A stretch of DNA of 64,000 nt from Lojkania enalia (Eukaryota > Ascomycota > Dothideomycetes > Pleosporales). Within the stretch, counting starts at the first letter, position 1, and each line of letters begins with the position of its first letter. Made by a program: the position numbers and the translations under genes. A model generated the notes under the pieces. It had not been told where the DNA came from. It saw only the letters and a program-made list of their open reading frames with translations, and searched no databases. Below, piece by piece: positions 55,180-64,000 of this stretch. The stretch is from contig ML986580.1 of NCBI GenBank assembly GCA_010094045.1, positions 450,059 through 514,058 on the forward strand. The letters run 5' to 3'.

Positions 55180-56882
55180 TCATGAGGCACCAACGCTAGC
55201 AACACTAGCCATGCTACCCTTGCGCTGCTGGGGTCCGGGTCCGGGTAACTGTCCAGGGAGAATCTGTCTTGGACCAGCGCTGGATCCGGCCATACTGATC
55301 GTGCTCTGCCTCCTGCTCCCGGGGTTTATACCGCCACCAGATGGCCCATCAATTCCTGCGCTCAAAGGAGGCGGGAAGCTCCCCATGCCACCTGCACTAC
55401 CGGGGAAATTTTCGGTAGTAGCGCTGCTAGGTGCGCCCATCATTCCAAGGGCAAGGCTCCGTCCGGTTCCAATGTTCTCAGCTCCAGGTGTGACGTTTGA
55501 ATAGATAGAGCCACCATGCGGTGTGCCTAGTGCAGAACGAAGCATGTCCTTCATACGGATATACTGATACTTGGATTTTTGAGAAACTGGGGTGAACGAT
55601 GCCATGGGTCGAGGACGGTGTCGTTGTAGAGCTGCCATAATGGCTTCTTTCTCTTCGTCAGAATCTACAGCACCCGAAGGTTCGAGATCTTCTGGAAGAG
55701 GGGCGTTGGCGTCAATTGCTGCACCTGCAAATATTATTAGTATCGAATTCCAAAAGGCACCGTGGGCGATACATGTGCCATGAATAGGAGTAGAAGCGAA
55801 TGATAAAAAATCTACCAAGCAAAAGGAAAAAATTAATCCCTAATACAGTGCTAGGACAGACCGGAATGTAAAAAGTGGAGGGGCTAATCATTCGAGTTAT
55901 GGAATCAAAATACTCACGTTGCTGCTTTGCCTGATTCTTCTTTTGATACTGGGCCAATAGCATGTCGTATGGTAAGCTTCTTCCAGGCACAGATCTCTTA
56001 AGGCCCATAGAGTGGCTCTTGCAGGTCAGGCTCCTCGCACAGAACCCTCCATTGGCAAGCGGAACACCGCACTGTCTCTCAACATCAACCGGTCCTTTGG
56101 GTTTCGCGGTCTTTGGCTTCGGCTCGTCCTTCTTCTTTTTCTTCGCATTGGGAGCCTTCTCCGCGTCAGCATCTATCTTCCTCTTTTTGCCCTTCTTCGC
56201 TCCTTCGCCGTCGACAACAGCGCCCTTAACGGCTGATTTCCGAGCATTGTTCTTCCCACCTTCCTCGTCTTCACCTTTCTCCTTACGTAAAGCCGCATCT
56301 TTAGCTTCCTTGGCCTCCTTCTTCTTCTTAAGCTTCTCCTGCTTTTTGTTCAAGCATTCGCGGATGTGGTTTGCGGCAAAGGCGCGGAGAACAGGTCGAC
56401 GGCAGTGCCTACATTGTACAGTGTCTCCCTTGTCATCAAGTGGGCGACCAGAAGAGAAGCCTGCAAGGATCTTCTCATCTAACGGATTAACGAGAGGAGA
56501 AGTCGAAAGATCGGCTGGCTTGGAAGCATCGACATCTGGCAATAAGTTAGTATGTAATCCTGACACAAGCTAGTGCTCGATGCAACAAAGTTTTATCGGC
56601 GTCGCAATGCTAGAGACCGGGGAGAACATTGACGTACTGACGGCTTCACTCTCCTTCCAGTTGCCAGGTATTGACGGTTTGGGGGCGGGTTTCTTGATCT
56701 TGAGTATAAGAGGCTTCTTCTCTTTTTCATTTATGACCTCTTTGACTAGGCCCGCATCGACAAGACTGGATCTCAGGGTAGATGCTGATGGTGTGGGCGC
56801 TGTGTTACTCTTAGTAGGGTGTAGCGGCGGGATTGTGGGGTGTGCGGCTCAACTGACCTTTGCGAGCGCCGTTTGCAGCCAT
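55180..56882 (-). CDS. SGF73: SAGA deubiquitinase-module subunit Sgf73 (ataxin-7-like), 449 aa
   Basis: Exons 56882-56858, 56799-56638, 56535-55918 and 55724-55180 (introns 58, 102 and 193 nt), all in phase. The start MAANGARK joins a first block with LILKIKKPAP. A Cys/His pair set follows (QCRHCRRPVLRAFAANHIRE), the ZnF that sits in the deubiquitinase module. A Lys-rich linker comes next, then the SCA7 domain (VERQCGVPLANGGFCARSLT, CKSHSMGLKRSVPGRSLPYD). The C-terminal third is Gly/Ser/Pro-rich. Sgf73 anchors Ubp8/Sgf11/Sus1 to SAGA. The first intron was placed with the acceptor ACACAG at 56800, because nearer AG sites give stops. Confidence 0.9.
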
Positions 56883-57753
56883 GGTGAGACTGTCCCCTTA
56901 GCGCTCCGGAGGTCTTCGGTGGTGGTGCAAGTCGGTCTTCGCAAATAGTTCTAGGCGAACTGGATGTTGCAGATGGCTAAATGGCTGGTTGTGATGAAAT
57001 ACCGTGGGTATTGTTGGGAGTGTCAATCGACAGCCTGCGAGCGGAAGGACGCATGCCAAGAGCTTCGCTTCACGTAGATATATGCGCTAATCCTAATGCG
57101 GAGGAAAAGAGATGTCCTACCTGTTAGGCTGGAGATTATACCATACCCAGGCTGCCTGGCTCAGTGGCTAGTCGGAAATCCCGAGCTTATCTGTAGGATT
57201 TCAAATGACCATCGGTTTCAAAATTGGACTACACATTGCTTCTTACACTTCGCGAGGAGACCTCTCACGTGGACGTACAAGCCTTGCACAAACGTCACTT
57301 CCGGTGGAAACACGAAGCAAAGTTTGAACGGTACCGAAGCCATGATTGAAGTTTCTATACAATAGGTAACTGAGGCTCTGTATTCCGTGCAAGTCTCGCT
57401 TTTGCCTAAGTACCATGATACACTATTCCATCGGAACACCTGAAGCCCGTTATGATTTCGACATCGCTCCATCCTTCCTCTTGAAGATGCGCTTAGGAAT
57501 ATACCTCGCAAGTTCCACAGGTGACTTTCCCGTTAACACTCAGACCTGTCTATAATATGTTCCGCTAATGCAGATCGTTATGCAAACTCCGTGGTAATGC
57601 AAGTAGTGCCTGAAAGAAGTTGTGAGATCGTCAAAACATTGCACCTTTCAACGCCCCGCCGTGTCTATGATAGTCATAAATCGTCATTTCGGATTATAGT
57701 CGCAACATAAAAGAGAAGGATCCTCGCCTATGGAGCTTGCTGAGTTGTGTCAA
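56883..57753. other. Intergenic between sgf73 and itc1
   Basis: Promoter of sgf73 at the left and 3' side of itc1 at the right. A tRNA-like word occurs near 57150 but is rejected (see rejected list). Confidence 0.45.
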
Positions 57754-60700
57754 TCACTTTCTGCCTTTGGCTTTCGTGGTCTTGGCTGTGCCCCTCTTTG
57801 CTTTCCTTGGAGGCTCATATTCCTCTGAATGGTTATAACCATACTCGTTCCTCATGATACTGTTTGTCCAAAAAAGGCAACGATCCTTTGTCACGTCTTT
57901 CTCGACATAAGTCTTGGTTCTCGTTGAAACACGGGATGTGTTTTCCTCGCTCTCGACCTTTGACTTCTCAAATTCTGCAAGATGCTCCTTCATCTTGATC
58001 ATGTATTCGGCGATCCTATCGCGGAAAGCCTGGAGCTCCTTGCGAAGCGCCTTTTCGCGTACACCGCGTTCATCGAGCCAAAGTAGGAGCTTGTCAAGAT
58101 CAGCAGGGTCGTCGTAGAAGCCCCACTCAACCGACTTCGAAAGATGGGTCGAGCCTTCTTCTTTCTCCTTGCGCTGAGGGACTGTGAAACCGAATTCCTG
58201 AAGATCCTGAGACAACGCGGGCTCCTCTAGATTTTGTTGGAACTCATATTCATCAGGACCCTGAACCCAAAGACGGCCATTGGCGTATCCGTAGGATGCC
58301 GTTGAGCTATTAGGGACACCTGCATAGGGCATACCGTTATGTTCGAACCAATAGTACTTGTTCAGGAATCGATCCTTTCCGATGAGCTTACTTCGGTGCA
58401 CTAGGGTCTCACGAAGATCGTCATCCAATTCGGCAATGTTGGCTTCGCAGCTCTTGAGTTCCTCCTTCTTTTTTTCGATGTCCTTTAGGAGTTTTTCCCA
58501 TTCTTGCTGCTGTTTTGTCTTCGCCGCTTCAGCCTTAGCTTTCTTTGCCTTTTCTTTTTTGGCCGCTTCTACCTCCCGCTTGCGCTTGTTTTGTTTGGTA
58601 TGTCGGAGCTTGCGGTTACCAGCTGGTGGCTCCTCTGAGGATACACTTGCTGCATCAGTTTCTTCTTTGACCTCCTCGGTTCCGGTCATAGGGATATCAT
58701 GGTTCTCTTTAGCCTCGGTCGGAGACGCAGGCATGTTATTGGGATACTGAATCTTCCGCTCCATGTCGAGCTTAAAGAGCTCATCGGCCCTACCACTTAT
58801 CAGCACGCACACAAAGCAACGGGGATTTTGTTCACCTACAATTCTTTGCGCTTCTTTTGATACTCAATCTTTTCCTTGCGTAAGCGCGTCATCTCTGCTG
58901 CAGCGGAAATAAGCTGGTCTCGGAACGCTTCTGTAGCAACAGTCAATCGCAGAGCCACATCAAGTGCAGCAATCCGCAAATTGACGTCAAGGTAAATGTA
59001 GTTGTGTGCAATACTCTCGACAGACGGTTCCTCGTCTGGAGGCACCAGCTGTGCAAGGACGTCATCACAAACCTCTTTCTGTACCGGATTGAAGGAAAGA
59101 GAGTAGAGAAGTCCGACAAGGATACCTTGCCATCCTCCCTCTCTAAAATTTCGGATTTTGCACTGCTCCATCCAATCGAATTCGGCCAGAAACTCAGCCG
59201 CCCTATGAATCGGCTTAGGTGGTTCGGGTGTATGTGTGCGCTGCTTTATAAGGGCATTTGCCTCGGACTTTCTTAAGCTACTACGGGTGGTCCTAACAGG
59301 AGGTTCAGGTTCAGGTTCAGGGCTCGTTGATTTGCTTGATTCTTCGTCCTCCGACCCTTCCGACTCAATCTTGGGTAGTGGTGCCTGAAGCTTCCCAGAT
59401 TCGTTAATGACTTGTTTGAGTACAGAGCAGTGCACCTCTACAAGCAGTTCACATTCGATCTCCTCTGAAGCAAAGCGCATCGCGTCCACGAAATCGTCCA
59501 GGGTAAAAGAGTCGAGCTGGTAGATAGTGTCGTGGACATTTAGCGTCTCCCAAGCGCACAGCAACGGCCCGATACTCTTCATGAGGATACCAGTCTTTTT
59601 ATCTGGTCGTTCGCAACCTTCCGGCACATCGTCCGCGAAAAATTTCAAGGGCGGTCGCTGGATATTCACTCGTGGTGCTTTGATCCTCAAGTCTTCCGTA
59701 GGGTACTTAACCGGCTCGAATAGCCTAGCCGATGGAACAACCTGTTGTTGCTGGTTCGAAAGTGTAGTAGGCGCAAGCGTTTGGTATTGCATGAAGTTGT
59801 TCTGAAATGGAAGGCTAATAGATAACCCTGACCCCGGGGGTGGCATGTTCTGAGCAAGATGTGCAAGATGTGACGGCAACTGTTGCGGAATATGGGGCGG
59901 TTGAATTAGTTGCGGGAAAGGTGGCATTTGTCCGTTCATTTGATGCATTTGCGGTGGCGGTGGGAAGGAAGGCGGCCGTGGAAGTTCATTGAATGTCGGA
60001 GGCATTGGTGACAGACCTTGCTCACTGCCGTATTGCATGTGAGGATTTGGATCGAAATTAAGGAACGCTGGTTGCCCATGTCCTTGTTGACCTTGTAAGG
60101 GCGGGATAGGCATTCCTAGATGAGGAATCGACCCGTTTGGCCCATTGGCTATATTGGGTGTATTGGCCGGCGACCTAGAGTTCCTCATATTTGCAATATT
60201 TGCTGCGTTTGCTGCTTTCTTCGCTGCCATAACCGCATCGCGGGTCTTCGCCTCAGGGACCTTGGTGTTGATATTGTAGCGCTTAGCAAGATGGTCCTTA
60301 ACTATCCAAGGTGCACCATTCCATGCTTCTCTCGAGACCGCGCCACGAAGAAATTGCTTCAAAACAAGTTTCGAGTAAACTCTCCTATCGCGCTGAAGTT
60401 CTGAAGCTTTGTACTTGGTTACTAGCTCGCCAGTTCCTTCCAAGGTGATGTGGTATGTGAAAGACTGGAAATGCTCATCCGCAGGTTGAGCTGTGAATAG
60501 ACTATGTAGCCTAGACGTATCTTGCATCTGCGTGACAATACCATATTTGCGTCCGCTCTCCTGCTCTACAGCGACACGGTCACCGACGTCATAATGCTCG
60601 CGGAAATACTATAAATGATTAATAGAACACTCTGCAGAAAGCTAAGCACCACATACGTCAAAGACAATATTGACTGGTGTGATAGTTAGTGCTAGTTTAT

Positions 60701-61331
60701 TTAAGAAAGGGGTGAAGAAAGATACCTAAATCATCCATTCGCGCAGTATTCTGAAACTGTACGAACGTTAGGACCCGAGAACGGAGACCCTCGGGGAAGA
60801 TGCTATTGATCTCTTTGGAAGCCTCCATCTAAATGAACATTAAATTTGAGCTCCCACAACAGGATCTTCTAGGCTCAGCATACCTCGCTCTCCAATGCCT
60901 CAAAGAAAGTGTAGCCTGTGTGGCCCGTCGACTCGCAGGTAAAGTTTCTCTATAGAACTATTAGATACTTGAGGGTTTGGTCACTGTATCATAATTGAAA
61001 GTGTGGTGCTTGCCTGTAGATAGAAATCGCGCCTAGGAGATCTAGTTAGCCTATATTCCTTTGCCAGGCCCGGTACAGGGAAGCCATACTTCGCAAGGTA
61101 TTTTTCATAGTCTGCGAAGACCTCCTGAGTCACCTCAATGACCCATATCTGTTCCATCATTTCAGCGATTATGTGTGCAATACAGGAGGCACTACGACGT
61201 ACCTCAGTTTGGTCATCGAGGAAGGGTGGGAGAGGTTCAAATTTGACGGGCTTTCTCTTGTATTGGACCTAGGATAAAGTAAACGTTAGCGGCATCGGTC
61301 AAGGGGAATTTGGAAGCGCGTCAAGTACCAT
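57754..61331 (-). CDS. ITC1: Chromatin-remodelling subunit Itc1 (WAC-DDT-WHIM protein of ISW2 type), 1064 aa
   Basis: Eight exons in phase: 61331-61329, 61268-61203, 61148-61014, 60949-60884, 60828-60726, 60673-60657, 60608-58840 and 58789-57754. The first exon is only the ATG; the second gives VQYKRKPVKFEPLPPF, so MVxYKRKPV as in Itc1. Domains in order: WAC (1-110, with DFYLQRNFTCESTGHTGYTF), a Pro/Gln/Asn-rich linker, DDT (WETLNVHDTIYQLDSFTLDD), WHIM1 (FREGGWQGILVGLLYSLSFN) and WHIM2/3 (RFLNKYYWFEHNGMPYAG, GRLWVQGPDEYEF, WGFYDDPADLDKLLLWLDER). Lys-rich nuclear signals lie at the C-terminus. It partners Isw2-type ATPases in nucleosome spacing and repression. Intron 3 (61013-60950) has a GC donor. 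Confidence 0.92.
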
Positions 61332-62277
61332 TCTGCCTTCAAACTTCTAATCTCATCTGGAGCTTTAGTTCCTAAGCTTGCGTCGCGCCCTCCCAGAGAG
61401 TCGCAAGTATGGAATGGATATACTGCCGATATTTTGGGGTTGGAGTGGGCTGTGGCAGGGTCCAATGTGATTCCCAGATAGCGATTCCGGCCAAATCCAG
61501 CTTAACGGTCCTATGAGGGAGGTTTGGTAAAAGTCGTCGCACTGGATTGCGGTCTCAAATCGCCTTCCCCGACGCGTCTGGATGAAGCTGAGCGTGTCAG
61601 TTGGCTATACGAATAAAGTGGGGGATGGAAGTGGGCGCGGGGCGGGTATCTGGGGGTGTAGAGGTGAGGGAGAAGGCGAGGTAGTAGAAAGATCCAAAGA
61701 GTAGTAGGTTTGGCCGGCGGAGGTAGTCCGCCCAGTGCACTTGACTAAGCACAGACCTAGGTCGGCAAGCCCCCCAAGCAACACCAAACTTCCCTCCACT
61801 TCCGGAACACCATCGCGGCCGCCACCATGGGCATATTTGTACTCGTTCTAATCGCTGCATCTAGCAGAACAAGCCAGGTAATACTAATAGTATACGAGAA
61901 ATCATTATTCGAGGTCAAGCATGTTCATAAGTAGGGCTGAACCTTTGCACATGACGGCTCCATGTCTTTGAGCTACCCCAACCAGCAAGCCGTGAACCGA
62001 CCCACTTTCACCTAGGGCCAGTCTCACATTGCATGTCGATTAATATTGCCACATCCATCAACACCTGCATGTACAAGCAGTGAATGAAAAATTCCTGAAT
62101 ATCAGACAATGTTTAGAACTATAAAAATGCACTTAGTAGTCATTTTGTATAATTTAGATATACTACCACACCAGGCAGCCTCGATGCTGCGAAGTTGACA
62201 GCACCAATTTTGCAGACTGCATTTGACGTAACGGCCGAGGCTATTAGGCATTTGAGAGATCTTGGATTCATTATACC
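61332..62277. other. Intergenic, itc1 promoter and alg8 3' side
   Basis: No gene. The minus frames at 61860-61597 lack any motif. Confidence 0.45.
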
Positions 62278-63964
62278 TTACGAATCTAAGTAAACTACGG
62301 AAAATCCCAGCCAGCTACCCACCACGCCGACGGCTGAATAGGAGCTCGTGAACATCAGCGGCAAAAATTCATATCTCTCCCCAAAGATGATGCCATGCAC
62401 CAATGAGCAGTATGCAATCAAAGGTATAGAGATTGCAATGTAAAACAACGAAAAGCGGTCGAGTAGAAAGACTCGCGCATGATTAGGGCTACATGGATGT
62501 CAGCATTAAGTGCGAGAACGGAGGTGCGGGCCCTTACGCAGGAGCGAGCCGGTCAAATGCCAGAAGGAACAGTACGAGCCAGAAGATCGTGTAGACTGTT
62601 TTGACGGGAAACTCTGCAGCCGTGAACAGAAGAGGGAAAAGGGAGACATGGCCAGCGACAGCCAGGGGTCGGAAAGCACCAAAATACCTTCTATTTTTAA
62701 GTGCTATCAGGCTGAATGGAATTATGACGAGCAGAATTGCTTTCTCATGGACGTGCCAGCCGAACAAAAATGACGCATAGCCGCAAAGTGTGACAGCACC
62801 GACGAAAGTCTCCCAGGTAGGTTTAAGCAAGAGTCTAACAAGAAATGGCTGACCGACATTAACAAAAATGATCAATTACCCGCGACTCGTGACTTACGAC
62901 TTGAAAGACAATAGTCAAGATAAAGCAAGTCAAGGGCGCAATGTTAGGAAGTACGGCGAAAGAAGTGTCTCCTACAAGTCCGCGGGTGACACTATTTACC
63001 GCCTCCTTGTTGACTTTCAGCCCCAGATATGGTACCACTACGAAGATAAGTCACACTTCCAGGTGTCTAGAAACTGATTCTTACAATAGATTAGTACTCT
63101 GTCTGTGAAAGAGTACATAGCCCAGATGTTTGGAGCCCAGTAGGCGTGGCACAAGCCGCGTGAGAAGGGAAATAGCCGGCGAAATACCTGCTCGAGTTGG
63201 CCCCATAGAGCAAAAGGTCCAAATGCGCTGGCAAAGACGGAAATAACGCCGATCCCCAGCTTGAGACAATTGAAGAACCTAATCCGAAAGTAGGGAAAGG
63301 ACAAGCGCGTGCCTACGCAGTACTCTCGCAAAAGATACACAAAGTAAGCGGGAGCAAGATATAGATAGATATGCTTGAAGCACAATAGGGCGGCAAAAAC
63401 CAAACCACTTAAAAGAATTGTAGCGTTGTTGCGGGCGAGTACGAGTGACAAGATGAGAACACCATAGAGGAAGCCATTGTACTGAAAATGAATATGATCG
63501 ATGATTAGAAGCCCAGGGGAAAGCAGGACAGAGAGTGCAGCTGCATGCGCGGTCCTCTTAGAGCTGGAACCTTTTACATATCTGGGGTGGCATTAGCAGC
63601 CACGCTTCGAACCAGGCAGTGAACACGTGTTACAGGTGGAGTGCAAAGACTAGGACGGTCTCTGTTACTATGACAGTGGCGCGTTGAAAGTAGACCGTCT
63701 GCCAACTATCGTAGCCCAAGGCTTTGACGGCGAGCAGAGCAGGTTCAATGTATGCCGCAGGTTGGGAGAGGGCCCATTCAAAGTAAGCGAAAAAGGGTGG
63801 GTAGTCAAGCGTCCACTCGGACGTTTTCTAGACGACGCGTTAGAGAGCATTTTCTATTAGAGATCATGCCAATCCGCCGTCTTACTTCGTAATACCATTC
63901 TCTAATGGGCAGGGAATGAGTAAGAGCAAGCCAATTCCGGTGGACCTCAAAGTCTGTCGACTTG
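62278..63964 (-). CDS. ALG8: Alg8 alpha-1,3-glucosyltransferase of the ER (5' end beyond the right edge)
   Basis: Exons in the window: 63964-63886, 63827-63634, 63581-63085, 63037-62898, 62848-62538 and 62488-62278. An AG acceptor at 63965 shows that at least one earlier exon lies beyond 64000. The sequence has [75 protein letters not shown] and [15 protein letters not shown], all ALG6/ALG8 family blocks. [10 protein letters not shown] and [10 protein letters not shown] point to Alg8. It adds the second glucose to the dolichol-linked N-glycan precursor from dolichyl-phosphate glucose in the ER lumen. About 12 membrane segments; several catalytic-loop acidic residues are in the DYPPF region. 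Confidence 0.92.
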
Positions 63965-64000
63965 CTGCAAAAATTGTTAGTATGCCATCCGATATATATG

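Noticed and set aside
57145..57235. tRNA-like sequence with an A-box-like TGGCTCAGTGGC
   Set aside because: No good B box (only GGTTTCAAAATT), and the ends do not pair into an acceptor stem.

Overview
The window is nuclear DNA of a filamentous ascomycete (Pezizomycotina). The evidence is many short GT-AG introns of about 45-95 nt, CT-rich leaders, and fungal-typical products (HET domain, Pex8, Sgf73, Iwr1, Itc1, FHIP, NiCoT transporter). A leotiomycete is my guess from general gene style; no marker in the window proves the class. I saw no rRNA, convincing tRNA or CRISPR array. All exon coordinates were worked out by hand from reading frame, splice signals and remembered family alignments.

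Layout. 1-2740: 5' part of a membrane-anchored PPP-type phosphatase (Ppn2-like, runs off the left edge) and an unusual Ras-like GTPase. 3490-8575: accessory block with three predicted secreted proteins, one of them a three-exon gene with an ADP-ribosyltransferase-like motif, plus one unclear ORF pair. 10200-20520: housekeeping block with a dehydrin-like stress protein, cwc15 and rrp45 (divergent from one 218-bp promoter), a DUF4336 protein, FHIP (dynein/endosome adaptor) and a NiCoT nickel transporter. 20520-37200: mostly decayed sequence holding a ruined NACHT/NLR gene, a low-complexity gene broken by stops at glutamine positions, and a C2H2-like fragment. Inside it sit three intact genes: mitochondrial beta-ketoacyl-ACP synthase (CEM1-like, 8 exons), an AIF-like FAD oxidoreductase and a Nudix hydrolase. 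37550-48650: TMEM170-like protein and Pex8 (divergent), a 2-Cys peroxiredoxin with a very long tail, a RING protein and an intact HET-domain gene. 49200-50745: a pair of inverted ~49-bp repeats enclosing a small gene, followed by a 12-bp GATATC tandem repeat. 51190-64000: Iwr1, an ENT nucleoside transporter, Sgf73 (SAGA), Itc1 (ISW2-type remodeller) and ALG8 (N-glycan glucosyltransferase, 5' end beyond the right edge).

Functionally the conserved genes cover RNA processing (Cwc15, Rrp45), transcription and chromatin (Iwr1, Sgf73, Itc1), organelles and trafficking (Pex8, FHIP, TMEM170, Alg8), mitochondrial fatty-acid synthesis, and metal or redox handling. The gene-poor blocks look like RIP-type decay (C-to-T changes giving TAA/TAG at former Gln codons and a Ser-to-Phe change in a Walker A loop) and appear to have been home to NLR-class non-self-recognition genes. 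The secreted-protein block and the inverted-repeat locus are the most promising places for undescribed biology.
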